Numbered from the stretch's first letter, positions 17,582 to 29,267 are shown. The stretch: 64,000 nt of DNA from Parerythrobacter_A sp963761775 (GCA_963761775.1 CAVXIF010000009.1:1-64000), one strand, 5' to 3'. Numbers and translations are program-made. Notes: a model not told the origin generated them from the sequence alone.

Positions 17582-20102
17582 TCAATCGCCTTCCCTATCC
17601 TCGTCCGGTTCGACCCGCATTGCCGCCGATGCCAGACTTTCCGCTTCCAGCAGCAGTTCGTCGTCGATCGCGCCCGAGGGCGTGCTTTCCCGACCGATAA
17701 CCACCATAACCGGCACCGCCAGCGGGCTGACCCGCTCCAGTTCGACATGCACCAGCTCCGCTTCGGCGCGGTCCAGCACGCTGGCGAGCCGCCCCACATC
17801 GGTCATCCGCGTGCGCGCATCGGCCCAGGCCGCTTCCAGCAGCACATGGTCCGGCTCGTGCTTGCGCAGCACATCGTAGATGAGATCGGTGCTGAAGGTG
17901 ACCTGTTTGCCCGTCTTGCGTCGTCCCGGCTGTTGCCGTTCCACCAGGCCGCCGATCACCGCCACTTCGCGGAAGGCGCGGCGTAGCAGGTGGCTGCTTT
18001 CCACCCATTCCACGAACTCGTCGGTCAGGATGTCAGGCGACAGCAGCGGCAGCGGATCGCGCACCGGTTTCAGGCCCCACACCGCCAGCGAATAGTCGTT
18101 CGCCACGAAGCCGCCGGGTTGCAGCCCCCGGTCCTCCATCCGCCGCGTAATCAGCATGCCCAGCGACTGGTTCGCGTTCCACCCCTCGAAGGTGTAATAG
18201 ACGCTGTAATGCCGCTCGGCGCGCGGGAAGCTTTCGACCAGCAGCGTGCCGGGGCGCGGCAGCTCGCTGCGGTAATCCTGCACTTCCAGCCACTCGCGCA
18301 CATCGTCCGGGAACCGCGCCCAGCCTGCCCGGTCGGCGAGCATTTCACGCACTCGCTCCGCCAGATGCGTGGTCAGCGGCATCCGCGCGCCGCCATAGGA
18401 CGGTATCATCGCGGACTTCTTGGAGGCGCGGACGATTACCTCCATGTCCTTGACCTTCTCCACCTCCAGGCTCTGTCCGGCAAAGGCGAAGGTGTCGCCG
18501 GGACTAAGCGACGCGGCGAAGCGTTCCTCGACCCGTCCCAGCTGGCGGCCATTGGCGAACCGGACTGTCAGCATTTCCCCGTCTAGGATAATGCCCGCAT
18601 TCAGGCGATGGCGCGCAGCGTGCTCCGGATGCGCCAGCCGCCACGTCGCCGTGCCGTCCTTCCCTACCTCGCGCACGATGCGCTTGAACCGGTCATAGGC
18701 TTTCAGCGCATAGCCGCCATTGGACACGAAGCTCAGCACGCGCGCCCACACCGCCTCGTCGACCCATGCATAGGCGAGCGAGGACCGTATCTCGGCCAGC
18801 AGCGCGGCTTCCCCGAACGGTTCGGCGCAGGCGCAGGCCATCACATGCTGCGCCAGCACATCCAGCCCGCCGGGGCGGAAGTCCTCGCCGTCGCGTTGCC
18901 CCTCGTTCACCGCATCGACAGCGGCGGTCGCTTCGAGGAATTCGAACCGGTTGCCCGGCACCAGCACGGCCCGACTGCGCTGGTCGAGGCGGTGATTGGC
19001 GCGCCCGATCCGCTGCAACAACCGGCTGGACCCCTTCGGCGCGCCCATCTGCACCACGCAATCGACATCGCCCCAGTCGACGCCGAGGTCGAGGCTGCTG
19101 GTCGCCACCAGCGCGCGCAGATCGCCGCGCGCCATCGCCCCTTCGACCTTGCGCCGCGCTTCCTTGCTGAGCGAGCCGTGATGCACGCCGATGGGCAGCA
19201 CGTCCTCGTTCACATCCCACAGGTTCTGGAAGGTGTATTCGGCAAGGAAGCGCGTGTTGGTGAAGATCAGCGTCAGCTGGTTGCGCCCGATCAGCTCCAT
19301 CAGCTGCGGGATCGCCCACGTCGCGGCGTGGCCGCCCCACGGCACGCGCTCTTCCTCGGGCAGCAGGATCTGCACATCGGGGTCCGCGCCCTGTTCCCCC
19401 TGCACCAGCGCCACGGTGTCGATATCGCCCCACGGTGCCAGCCATTCGCGATAGGCTTCCGGGTCGGCAACGGTCGCACTGAGCGCCGCGCGGCGCATGT
19501 CCGGCGCCAGCGCCTGCAGGCGGGACAGTGCCAGCGCCAGCAGGTCGCCGCGCTTGCCGGTAGCAAAGGCATGCACTTCGTCGATGACGATGCGTTTGAG
19601 GCTGGCAAACAGGTCTGCCGCATCGGGGTAGCTGAGCAGCAGCGACAGCGATTCGGGCGTCGTCAGCAGCACATGCGGCGGCTTGCTGCGCTGGCGTCTC
19701 TTGCGGTCGGACGGCGTATCGCCACTGCGGGTTTCGACGCGCAGCGGCAGACCCATTTCCGCGACCGGAATGGTCAGGTTGCGATGCACGTCATGCGCCA
19801 GCGCCTTCAAGGGCGAGACATAGAGCGTGTGCAGCGTATCGGGCGGTTTAGTGTCGCCGAACGCGCGAGGGGCAGAAGTCGGCCAGCGTCGGGATGAACC
19901 CGGCCAGCGTCTTGCCCGCGCCGGTATCCGCCACCAGCATTGCGTGCTGTCCGGCCTGCGCTGCGGCGAACATGCCATGCTGGTGCGACCGGATCCGCCA
20001 GTCGCGTCCTTCGAACCATGCGGTAATCTCGGGCGGGATCGTGCCTGTGGTCGGGTCCGCCACGATCAGCGCGACACCGCGGAAACCGGAGACATGTGAC
20101 AC
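17582..20102 (-). CDS. Lhr-type ligase-associated DEXH-box helicase (one frame break)
   Basis: A superfamily 2 helicase of about 835 residues. Walker A lies near the N-terminus (MLVADTGAGKTLAGFIPTL), the DEXH box is IVIDEVHAFA, motif III-like LSATVADPEAYREW follows, and motif VI is LLQRIGRANHRL. The C-terminal half has HLAERVREML and VSPLAVPVMVVIGRE, as in the ligase-associated subgroup that usually neighbours an ATP-dependent ligase and a PdeM phosphoesterase; neither is present here. The frame breaks near 19870 in a G-rich run, after ADFCPS and before FGDTKPPDTLHTLYV. The start is uncertain: ATG 20102 or GTG 20063, neither with a good ribosome-binding site. Confidence 0.85.
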
Positions 20103-20266
20103 GTGTTACACTGTCCAGGGGTAGAAAAATCGCGCCACTCGCAAGCGCACGATTGACAGCCGTAGTCGTTCGGCATCGAGACAAAAATCAGGGCGGGCGA
20201 AGGAGCGAACATCATGCCCTCAAAGCATATCGGCACAATGTAGGACAGCTCGCCACGCGCCGGCGG

Positions 20267-21133
20267 CTATTCGCCGTCCGCGCTTTCTACCGGTGCCAGC
20301 GCATCGGAGAGTTCAGCGTCCGACAGGCCACTGATCCGTCTCAGCCGGGCGCGTTCCCCTGTCGTCAGATCGGCCCAGGCCTTTTCCGGTGGCAGATCGG
20401 CGGTGGCTGCCTCCATCCGCGCGGTCATGGCCATCACCTGTTCCATGATCTGCGGCATGGCCTCCATCGATGCGCCGACGATGCGCGGATCGCTGGACAT
20501 GGTGAACGATTTGCGCGCGTAATTGGCGCCGCTTGGTGTGGAGAAGAACGCTTCGATATCGTCCAGCTCCGTTCCGTCGAAATGGATTGCGTAGGCATCG
20601 GCCATCGCCTTGCGCATGGCGGGTTCCAGCGCGTCCATCATGCCGCGCATCATCAGCGGCATTTGCTCCGCCATGATAGCACTGCGCTGCTGATAGGCCG
20701 GATCGAGGATCGCCATGATTTCGCGCGCTTCGGCCTCGCCCAGCTCCGCTGCACCGTCGAACGGGCCGAGCTTAATCTTCACCTGCGTTGTCGGCGTGTT
20801 GGCAATCTGTTGAAGCGGGGTGAGCAGCTTGTCGAACATGCCCCCCATCATTTCGCCCAGCGTGCCTTCGGGTATGATCAGGCCGACAATGCGGCGGGCC
20901 TGCGGCAGCCGCGCCTGTTGTTCGGAGGTCAGCGGTTCAACCGGGAACATGGTGCGCAGCGCGGACATTGCGGCTTCCATCTCAACCGTATCGGCGTCTC
21001 CGCCGCCGTCCGGTGCGCCGACATCCTGACGTTCGATGGCGGCGTCTTGTGATACGCCGGTCTCGGTAGCGTCCTGCGCAGAAAGAGGCGCGGTGAACAG
21101 AAGCGCGCCGCCAAGCATGAGAGATATCTTCAT
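20267..21133 (-). CDS. Exported DUF2059-like protein
   Basis: A 288-residue protein with a Sec signal peptide (MKISLMLGGALLFTAPLSAQ). The ATG at 21133 follows AAGAGGAA at good spacing; an upstream in-frame extension to 21310 overlaps pgmG and was rejected. The mature part is helix-rich and methionine-rich (MGGMFDKLLTPLQQI, MAEQMPLMMRGMMDALEPAM). It ends with HFDGTELDDIEAFFSTPSG followed by a stretch of alternating small and large residues, the pattern of DUF2059-type periplasmic proteins. Function unknown. It probably forms a unit with pgmG, 29 bases upstream. Confidence 0.75.
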   Translation of the reverse strand: MKISLMLGGALLFTAPLSAQDATETGVSQDAAIERQDVGAPDGGGDADTVEMEAAMSALRTMFPVEPLTSEQQARLPQARRIVGLIIPEGTLGEMMGGMFDKLLTPLQQIANTPTTQVKIKLGPFDGAAELGEAEAREIMAILDPAYQQRSAIMAEQMPLMMRGMMDALEPAMRKAMADAYAIHFDGTELDDIEAFFSTPSGANYARKSFTMSSDPRIVGASMEAMPQIMEQVMAMTARMEAATADLPPEKAWADLTTGERARLRRISGLSDAELSDALAPVESADGE

Positions 21134-21162
21134 CGTTCCGGTTCCTCTTGTTTCTCGCGCCT

Positions 21163-22603
21163 TCAATGCCCCGCTTGCTCGCCGCGTTCCAGCCCGCTCA
21201 GTTCCAACTGTTCGTCGATCTGGGCGAGCAGGCGGTCCAGCCCTGCCTGGCTCTCGCTCTCGGCGCGGGCGACCAGCACGTCCTGCGTATTGCTGGCGCG
21301 CAGCAGCCACCAGCCGTCCTCCGTCGTCACGCGCACGCCATCGGTCGCATCGACCGTGGCGGGGGAGGCGGATAGCCGCTTCTCGACTTCGGCAATCGCG
21401 GCGAATTTACGGCTTTCGTCGACCTGGAACCGCATTTCGGGCGTGTTGATCATGGCGGGCATTGCGCCGCGCAATCCGGTGACCGATTGGCCCAGCGCCG
21501 CGCTTGCCGTCATCAGGCGGACGCCTGCGTACAGCGCATCGTCGAAGCCGTAATAGGTGTCGGCGAAGAAGACATGGCCGCTCATCTCGCCTGCCAGCGG
21601 CGCGCCGGTTTCCTTCATCTTCTGCTTGATGAGGCTGTGGCCGGTTTTCCACATCACCGGTTTGCCACCATGCCGTTCCACTTCGTCGAACAGCGCGCGG
21701 CTGGCCTTCACGTCGGCGATGACGGTCGCGCCGGGTCGGCGGGCGAGCAGGTCGGCGGCGTATATCATTAGCAACTGGTCGCCCCAGATCACGCGCCCCT
21801 GGCCGTCGATCGCGCCGATGCGGTCGCCGTCGCCATCGAAAGCCACGCCAAAATCGAGGTTCTTGTCCGCGACGAGGCGACGCAGGTCCTCCAGGTTGGC
21901 TTCCACGGTCGGATCGGGATGATGATTGGGGAAATTGCCATCGACTTCGGTAAACAGCAGGTGATGTTCGCCCGGCAGCCGCGCCGCCAGCAGCTCCAGC
22001 GCCGGCCCCGCCGCGCCGTTGCCTGCGTCCCAGCCGACGCGCAATCGGTCGAAGGTGCCGGGCGGCGAAAGCGGCGAAGGGTTCGAGCAGGCGGTCGACA
22101 TATTCGTCCAGAATGGCGCGGTCGGCGACCGCCCCGACCCCGTCGTCCCACTCGCCCGCCGCCGCCATCTCGCCCAGCCGCACGATGTCCGCGCCGAAAA
22201 ACGGGCGACCCTGAAACACCATCTTGAAGCCGTTGTAATTGGCGGGATTGTGGCTGCCGGTTATCTGGATGCCGCCGTCCACATCTTCCGCTGACGCCTC
22301 GGCATAATACAGCATCGGCGTGGGTCCCATGCCGACGCGCACCACGTCGCAGCCGCTGGCGGTCAGCCCTTCGACCAGCGCATGCTCCAGCATCGGCGAA
22401 CTGACGCGGCCATCATAGCCGACGGCCACGGTTCTGCCACCGGCACGGCGCAGCAAAGTGGCAAACCCGCGGCCGATGGCGCGCGCATCGCGCACACCCA
22501 GCGTTTCGCCGATAATGCCGCGAATGTCGTATTCGCGCAGCACGGTGGGGTCGAAAACATGAGTCGAACCGGGAACGGCGTCGCGGGTGGTGTCATCGAT
22601 CAT
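21163..22603 (-). CDS. pgmG: Phosphoglucomutase/phosphomannomutase, PgmG type (one frame break)
   Basis: Interconverts hexose 1- and 6-phosphates, feeding UDP-glucose, dTDP-rhamnose and GDP-mannose. The N-terminal domain has FDPTVLREYDIRGIIGETLG and the phosphoserine loop GIQITGSHNPANYNGFKM near residue 115. The metal loop GVAFDGDGDRIGAID and the sugar-binding GEMSGHVFFADTYYGFDDAL follow. The frame breaks around 22060-22085, between DRLLEPFAAFA and GTFDRLRVGWDAGNG. All four domains are otherwise intact, so I infer a sequencing indel. It overlaps the J-domain gene by ATGA. It plausibly supplies precursors for the polysaccharide locus at 28-54 kb. Confidence 0.88.
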
Positions 22604-22923
22604 GTGTCATTGTCCTCGGGCTCGTGGGGTTCAGGGGTGGGATGCGGCAATTCGTCCAGCAGCAGGTCGCGCGCGGCGTCGGCTTCGTGGACTTTCGCCA
22701 CGCTGCCGCCGCCCCGGTCCGGGTGGACCATCGTCAGCAGCCTTCTGTGCGCGGCGCGAATATCCTCGCGGCTGGCTTCCGCCGGCACCGCGAGCAGCTT
22801 GCGCGCATGGAATATCGCCTGGCTGCGGGTGGGGGGCTTGCGCAGATAGTCCCACGGCCAGCGGCCCAGCGCCCAGCGGCAGAATACCGACATCAGAAGA
22901 ACCAGAAGTACGCCTTTGAGCAT
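22600..22923 (-). CDS. Membrane-anchored J-domain protein
   Basis: 107 residues: one N-terminal membrane helix (residues 1-18, MLKGVLLVLLMSVFCRWA), a short basic linker and a compact J domain with the HPD motif in LLTMVHPDRGGG. This layout resembles the Pam18/TIM14-like DnaJ proteins of alphaproteobacteria, which stimulate DnaK at the inner membrane. Both ends overlap neighbours: its start with the mipZ stop (TAATG) and its stop with the pgmG start (ATGA), so the three are coupled. Confidence 0.82.
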   Translation of the reverse strand: MLKGVLLVLLMSVFCRWALGRWPWDYLRKPPTRSQAIFHARKLLAVPAEASREDIRAAHRRLLTMVHPDRGGGSVAKVHEADAARDLLLDELPHPTPEPHEPEDNDT

Positions 22924-23717
22924 TATGCCGCCTCCGCCTGTGCCGCGTGCCCTGTATCGGGAAGCTTGAGCCCGGCCAGCAGGCCGCGCATTTCCTGCCG
23001 TGCGACCAGATGGCTGGTGCCAAGCTCGCCCAGATGGCCCTTGTCGAGCAGGGTCAGTCCGCTGGGGAACAGTTCGCGATAGATCACCCGCTCGGACAAT
23101 CCCTTCACGACGCGGAAACCGGCGCGCTTGCTCAGTTCCGCAAGCGCGCGCTCGATACGCTGCATATTGCGCGCCTCGGTATGGCCGCTGCGGTTACGGA
23201 CCACCACCCAGTCGATTTCCTGCCGTTGCTTCGCCGCGCGGGTGCGGCGAGCCTCCCAAATCAGTTCGGCATAGAAGCTCAGGCGGCGCACCTTGAATGT
23301 GTCGGGATCGACTTGTCCGATCAGGTCGAAATCCACGAAGCTGTCGTTCAGCGGCGTGACCAGCGTATCGGCCTGCATTGCGGCATGGCGCGCGACGGGG
23401 TCGTCGCGGCCCGGCGTGTCGATGACGAGGAAATCGCACCCTTCGCCCAGCCGTTCCGCGCGCGCTTCCATCGCGGCGGGATTGATGGCGTCCATCACCG
23501 CGACACTGGCGGTCGGGATGGAAATGCCGCGCCGTTCCATCAGTTCGCCCCGGTTTTCGAAATAGCGGTGCAGCGTGCGCTGGCGCGGATCGAGGTCCAG
23601 CGCCGCGACTTTCGCGCCGCGATAGGCCAGCGCCACCGCGACATGCACGGCGGTGGTCGATTTGCCGGTGCCGCCCTTTTCATTGGCGAAAACGATGCGG
23701 TGCGGGGTTTTGGTCAC
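22923..23717 (-). CDS. mipZ: MipZ-type division-plane positioning ATPase
   Basis: A 264-residue ParA-superfamily ATPase. The deviant Walker A FANEKGGTGKSTTAVH lies near residue 10, followed by VAALDLDPRQRTLHRYFENR, which closely follows the MipZ pattern of Caulobacter; FLVIDTPGRDDPVARHA is the Walker B region. In Caulobacter MipZ forms a bipolar gradient with ParB and inhibits FtsZ assembly. I chose the GTG at 23717 (MTKTPHRIVF); the frame is open upstream but that part is antisense to panC. It is divergent from panC. Confidence 0.88.
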   Translation of the reverse strand: MTKTPHRIVFANEKGGTGKSTTAVHVAVALAYRGAKVAALDLDPRQRTLHRYFENRGELMERRGISIPTASVAVMDAINPAAMEARAERLGEGCDFLVIDTPGRDDPVARHAAMQADTLVTPLNDSFVDFDLIGQVDPDTFKVRRLSFYAELIWEARRTRAAKQRQEIDWVVVRNRSGHTEARNMQRIERALAELSKRAGFRVVKGLSERVIYRELFPSGLTLLDKGHLGELGTSHLVARQEMRGLLAGLKLPDTGHAAQAEAA

Positions 23718-23796
23718 GAGTATGGCGGGCTTTCGGAACGGGCGGCAGCGCGGTATCGCGGTGCCTGATCCAGCATCTACCGAAGGGGTTCCAGCC

Positions 23797-24661
23797 GTGC
23801 AAACCGTTAGCGAGATAGAGGCGCTGAATGCTGCCGTCGCGCAACTTCGCCAAGGGGGCGGGACGCTGGCGCTGGTGCCGACGATGGGGGCGTTGCATGA
23901 CGGGCACCTGTCGCTGGTGCGGCAGGCGCAGGGGTTGGCGGACAGGGTGGCAGTGTCGATTTTCGTCAATCCCACGCAATTCGGCGAGGGCGAAGACCTC
24001 GATGCCTATCCGCGCCAGTTAGCCGAAGACAGCGCGATGCTGGAGAAAGCGGGCGTGGACCTGTTATGGGCACCCGACGCGGCCACGATGTATCCGCATG
24101 GCTTCGCCACCTCGGTGCGGGTTGCCGGGCGTGAGCGAGGGACTGTGCGGGGCCGACCGACCCGGCCATTTCGACGGCGTGGCCACCGTGGTTGCCAAGC
24201 TGTTCAACCAGGTCCGCCCGACATGTGCGGTGTTCGGGGAAAAGGACTGGCAGCAGCTTGCCGTCATTCGCACGATGGCGCGCGATCTCGACCTGTCGTT
24301 TCCGCACGCCTCCGCCATTCACGGCGCACCGATCGTGCGCGAGGCGGACGGGCTGGCGATGAGCAGCCGCAACCGGTATCTCTCGCCCGAACACCGCGAA
24401 GCCGCCGCCACCCTGCCGCGCGCCATGCGCGAGGCCGCCGCGCGTATCGCTGGCGGCCAGGACGTGCGCCCGACATTGACCGCGATGGAATATGCGGTGC
24501 TGGGTGCAGGTTTCGGCGCGGTCGATTATATCGAGCTGGTCGATGCGGACAGCTTGCGCCCGCTGGAGGTGACGGGCGAAGCACCCGCCCGCCTGCTGGT
24601 TGCCGCCCGTATCGGCGGCACGCGCCTGATCGATAATATGGCTGTCGGACCCGCCCAGTAG
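23797..24661 (+). CDS. panC: Pantothenate synthetase (one frame break)
   Basis: Condenses pantoate and beta-alanine with ATP. It has LVPTMGALHDGHLSLVR near residue 26 (the HxGH site), SIFVNPTQFGEGEDL, then FGEKDWQQLAVIRTMARDL and DGLAMSSRNRYLSPE. The frame breaks near 24127: one extra G in a GGG run turns VAGVSEGLCG into VAGRERG. A single base restores a full protein of about 287 residues, the normal length, so I infer a sequencing indel. The start is taken as GTG 23797 (MQTVSEIEAL). Confidence 0.9.
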
Positions 24662-24790
24662 CACCGACGTCCCACCGTTCGGGGACATGCGCTCGCAGGT
24701 GCCGCAAGGTACACAATCGACCATAGCAGCCCGTTCCTCCCCCTTTTCGGGCTTCTGCGCCTTTCGGGTCGCACCGGGGCGCACTAGGGG

Positions 24791-24836
24791 GCCGGGTACG
24801 ACGTGCATTGCGTACGGCGTGCCCGGCTTCTTTTTT
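24791..24836 (+). terminator. Rho-independent terminator after panC
   Basis: GCCGGGTACG-A-CGT pairs with ACG-G-CGTGCCCGGC (one G-T pair and one internal mismatch) around a 9-base loop, followed by TTCTTTTTT. It lies 130 bases after the panC stop. The rest of the 24662-24927 gap holds only short repeats of GACCGGCTTCT and no gene. Confidence 0.7.
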
Positions 24837-24927
24837 GACCGGCTTCTTTTGGGCCGACAGCGCGCGATGGACAGGCTGAACGGCACTGCTTAGACCGGCT
24901 TCTCACAGTCAGCCGGAGTGCCTACCC

Positions 24928-27900
24928 ATGATCCGCCGTCCTTTCACCCTCCTTGCAACATCCGCGCTGGCTTCTGTCCTCACCCTGCCTGCCCTTGCAC
25001 AGGACAGCGAATTGCCGGTCGAAGGGCCGGTCGAGCAGACCGAAGCACCCGAAGACGACGCGCGTGACGTGATGGAGGATGCCGCCGCTCCTGCCGCGCC
25101 GGACACGATGGCGCAAACCGCCCGGACGCCCTGCCGCAGCCGACGATGAGGAGGCCAAGTGGGACGTCAACGCACCGCCCGGTGCCGTCATCACCCAAGT
25201 GCCGATCCGCACCGACGAGGCGAGCTGGATGGATGTCGATGTCAGCCCCGACGGGCGACGCATCGCCTTCACCGTGCTGGGCGATATCTACACCATGCCG
25301 ATAGCCGGCGGCATCGCCGACGCGCATCGCGCGAAGGGCTGGCATGGGAAGTGCAGCCGCGCTTCTCCCCCGACGGCAGCCGCATCGCCTTCACCTCCGA
25401 CCGGGGCGGCGGCGACAATATCTGGGTGATGAATGCGGACGGGTCGGACAAGCGGCAGGTGACGAAGGAGTCGTTCCGCCTGCTCAACCAGCCAAGCTGG
25501 AGCCCGGACGGACGCTTCATTGCGGCGAAGAAGCATTTCACCACCGGACGCTCGCTCGGCACCGGCGAGATCTGGCTCTATCACGTGTCCGGCGGCGGCG
25601 GTGTGAAGCTGGTCGCACGGCCCAACGAACAGCACCAGAAGGAGCTGGGCGAGCCGGTCTATGCGCCCGACGGCAGCGCGATCTACTACACGCGCAACAC
25701 CACGCCCGGCCCGATCTTCGAATATGCGCAGGATGCCAATGCGGGTATCTTCGCCATCGAACGCTACGACATGGCCAGCGGCGAAGTGACGACGGCGGTG
25801 GACGGCTATGGCGGCGCGGTACGCCCCGCGCCTTCGCCCGACGGCAAGGCGATTGCCTTCGTGCGGCGCGACAAGGACCGCTCGCAGCTATGGGTCAAGA
25901 CACTCGCCAGCGGAGCCGAAGCGCTGGTTTATGATGCGCTCGACATGGACGTGCAGGAAACCTGGGCCGTGACCGGGGTCTATCCGAACATCGCCTGGAC
26001 GCCCGACAGCGCGGAGCTGGTGTTCTGGGCAGGCGGCAAGCTGCGCCGCATCGCAGCGGGTGGCGGGACGGCACGCATAATCCCCTTCGCCATCGACGAT
26101 ACCCACGGCATCGCCGCCGCGCCGCATCCGGTAATCCCTGTCTCGCCCGACACCTTCACCACCACCATGCCCAAATTTGCGGCGGTCAGCCCCGACGGGC
26201 GGCAGGTCGTGTTCGAGACGCTGGGCAAGCTCTATGTAAAGCCTGCAAGTGGCGGAACGGCGAGGCGATTGACGTCGGGCGGTGGCGACACCTTGGAACT
26301 GTTCCCGGCATGGTCGCGCGACGGCGGGCGCATCGCGTTCGTGCGGTGGAGCGATGCCGGACTGGGCCGGATCGTCATTACCGATGCGCGCGGGCGTGGC
26401 GAGCGGATCGTGACCGACACGGCAGGCCATTACCGCAATCCGCAATTCTCGCCCGACGGCAGCACCATCGTGTTCGAACAGGGTGCGGGCGGCTATCTCA
26501 CCAGTCCTCTGCAATCGGACAATCCCGGCGTATACCGCATCGCTGCGTCCGGCGGGGCGGCAACGCTGGTGTCGCGCGGAGCGGGCGCGCCGCAATATGG
26601 ATCGGACAACGACCGTTTGTTCATGGTCGAGGGCGGGGACGGACTACAACTGGTCAGTACCGACCGCAATGGCGAAGCCAAGCGCACCCATGCGACGGGC
26701 GAGCTGGTCAATGATTTCCGGGTATCGCCCGACGGCCGCTTCGTCGCGTTCCGGCAGAATTACGAAGTGTTCGCCATGCCGTTGCTGCCCGGCGGCGCGA
26801 GCGTGGCGGTGGACAAGGATTCCACCGTGCTGCCGATTGCGAAAGCCAGCGCGGGCGGGGCGGACTATATCGGCTGGTCGAGCGATGGCGCGCGGCTGCA
26901 CTGGAGCATGGGGCCGACGCTGTTCACCGCCTCCACCCCGGCGCTGTTCCCCGATGCACCCAAGGCGGACGGCGACGACAGCGCCTTTACGCCGCCGACA
27001 AGCGGCGTGTCGCTGGCCATGACGCAAACCGCCGCCAAGCCCGATACGCGGCTGGCGCTGGTCGGCGCGCGGGTGCTGACGATGGCGGGCGATGGAGCCG
27101 GCGCAATCGACGACGGTGTGGTGCTGATCGAAGGCGACCGCATTCGCGCCGTCGGCCCGCGCGCAAGCACGCCGGTTCCCACCGGCTTCCGCACGGTGGA
27201 CGTAACCGGCAAGACGATCATGCCCGGCCTGGTCGATGCCCATGCGCACGGCCCCTATGGCGAAGCGGATATCGTGCTCCAGCAGAACTGGTCGCTGGTG
27301 CAGCAGCTGGCGCTGGGCACCACCACCATGCACGACCCCAGCAGCCGGTCGAGCCTGGTCTTCGCCGCCGCCGAACGCCAGCGGGCGGGCGACATCCTCA
27401 GCCCGCGCCTCTTCTCGACAGGCGAAATCATTTATGGGGCCAAGGCGCCGAGCGTCTATGCCGAGATCGAGACGTATGAAGACGCCCTGGCGCATGTCCG
27501 CAGGATCAAGGCGCAAGGCGGCGTATCGGTGAAGAACTACAACCAGCCGCGCCGCGAACAGCGCCAGATGGTGGCACGCGCCGCCGCCGCCGAGGGGATG
27601 CTGGTGGTGGCCGAGGGCGGATCGCTGTTCGGCATGGACATGAACCTGGTGGCGGACGGCAACTCCACGCTGGAGCATAACATCCCGACCGACGTGTTCT
27701 ACGACGACGTGATCCAGTTCTTCAGCCAGTCGCAAACCAATTACACGCCCACGCTGGTGGTCACCTATGGCGGGCTGGCGGGCGATCCCTATTGGCGGCA
27801 GGCGACCGACGTGTTCGCCAACCCGTTGCTGGTTCACACCCCGCCCAAGCGGTTGCTGGCCGACAATGCCCGGCGGGTGAAAGCGCCCGAATGGGCCTGG

Positions 27901-28281
27901 GTCGACGACAATGCCGCGCGCGAAGCCAAGAAGCTGGCCGATGCGGGCGTGAAAGTCGCTATCGGCGCGCACGGGCAGCAAGCGGGCATCGCGGCGCACT
28001 GGGAGCTGGGCAGCTTCGTGCGCGGCGGCATGTCTCCGGTGGACGCGCTGCGGGCGGGTACGATCGCCTCGGCGCAATCGCTCGGTATGGCGATGGATAT
28101 CGGCAGCCTGGAGGCGGGCAAGCTGGCCGATCTCATCGTGCTGGACGCCGACCCCAGTGTGGATATCGCGAATTCGGACAAGATCGCGCAGGTCATGCTG
28201 GGCGGGCGGCTTTACGATGCGGCGACCATGAACGAGGTGGAAACCGGCACCGCGAAACGGCGCGCCTATTGGTGGGAATGA
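24928..28281 (+). CDS. Exported beta-propeller (PD40/TolB-like) amidohydrolase (frame broken twice near the start)
   Basis: About 1115 residues. A Sec signal peptide (LASVLTLPALAQDS) is followed by an acidic linker. About 600 residues of PD40/WD40-like repeats follow, each marked by SPDG with a hydrophobic strand (VQPRFSPDGSRIAFTSDRGG, FAAVSPDGRQVVFETLG, QFSPDGSTIVFEQ). The C-terminal part is an amidohydrolase with the metal motif MPGLVDAHAHGP and later HNIPTDVFYDD, GAHGQQAGIAAHWEL and LEAGKLADLIVLDADP. The first break (about 25118) and the second (about 25340) cancel each other, so a few dozen residues are read out of frame. Substrate unknown; probably a periplasmic peptidase or amidase. Confidence 0.82.
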
Positions 28282-28371
28282 GGCCACGGCCTTCGCGCCG
28301 GCGGTTTACGCGCGGTTGTATTTTGCCGTGATTCGCACCACGGGCCTGCGGCAAGGGAGCATCCGCAGATC

Positions 28372-29262
28372 ATGACGACGACAGCGCAAAATCGCAGGGG
28401 CATCGTGCTGGCTGGCGGGTCTGGCACGCGCCTGTACCCGATTACGAAGGGCGTCTCCAAACAGCTCACGCCGGTCTATGACAAGCCGATGATCTATTAC
28501 CCGCTCGCCACGCTGATGCTGGCGGGTATCCGCGAAGTGCTGGTCATCACCACCCCGACCGACGAGGCGGCGTTCCGCGCGCTGCTGGGCGATGGCAGCG
28601 ACTGGGGGATGCGGATCGAATTCGCGCAGCAGCCCGAGCCCGAAGGGCTGGCGCAAGCGTTCCATATCGGTGCGGACTTCGTCGGCAACCGCCCCAGCGC
28701 CCTCGTGCTGGGCGATAATATCTTTTACGGTCACGGCCTGCCCGACCTGTTGCGCAGCGCCGACGCACAGATGGAAGGTGCCAGCGTCTTCGCCTATTAC
28801 GTTGCCGACCCCGGCGCCTATGGCGTGGTGGAGTTCGACGCAGCGGGCCGGGCAAAGACCATCGAGGAAAAGCCCGTCGCGCCGAAGAGCAACTATGCCG
28901 TCACGGGTCTCTATTTTTACGACGACACGGTGGTCGAGCGCGCGCGCGACCTGAAACCATCACCGCGCGGCGAGCTGGAAATCACCGATCTCAACAGGCT
29001 GTATCTCGACGATAATGCGCTGTCGGTGGAAATCATGGGCCGCGGCTATGCCTGGCTCGACACCGGCACGCATGCCTCGCTGCTGGATGCGGGGGCCTAT
29101 GTGCGGATTACCGAGGAACGGCAGGGCCTGAAAATCTGCTGTCCCGAAGAAATCGCCTGGCGCAAGGGCTTCATCGACGATGCCCAGCTGGAACGCATCG
29201 CGGCACCCTTGCACAAGTCGGGCTATGGCGAATACCTGCTGCAAATTCTGGCGCAGGGGTAG
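28372..29262 (+). CDS. rfbA: Glucose-1-phosphate thymidylyltransferase
   Basis: A 296-residue enzyme making dTDP-glucose, first step of dTDP-L-rhamnose synthesis. It has the nucleotide-binding GIVLAGGSGTRLYPITKGVSKQ near residue 10 (quoted as GGSGTRLYPITKGVSKQ), VYDKPMIYYPLATLMLAGI, and LGDNIFYGHGLPDLL. Length is normal. It opens a tight rfbA-rfbC-rfbD-rfbB run (gaps of 5 bases or overlaps), the rhamnose module of the polysaccharide locus. Confidence 0.96.
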   Translation: MTTTAQNRRGIVLAGGSGTRLYPITKGVSKQLTPVYDKPMIYYPLATLMLAGIREVLVITTPTDEAAFRALLGDGSDWGMRIEFAQQPEPEGLAQAFHIGADFVGNRPSALVLGDNIFYGHGLPDLLRSADAQMEGASVFAYYVADPGAYGVVEFDAAGRAKTIEEKPVAPKSNYAVTGLYFYDDTVVERARDLKPSPRGELEITDLNRLYLDDNALSVEIMGRGYAWLDTGTHASLLDAGAYVRITEERQGLKICCPEEIAWRKGFIDDAQLERIAAPLHKSGYGEYLLQILAQG

Positions 29263-29267
29263 GCGCG

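Noticed and set aside
26644..28287. A 547-residue frame antisense to the amidohydrolase
   Set aside because: It mirrors the codon positions of a strongly supported gene and is His/Arg-rich without family features.
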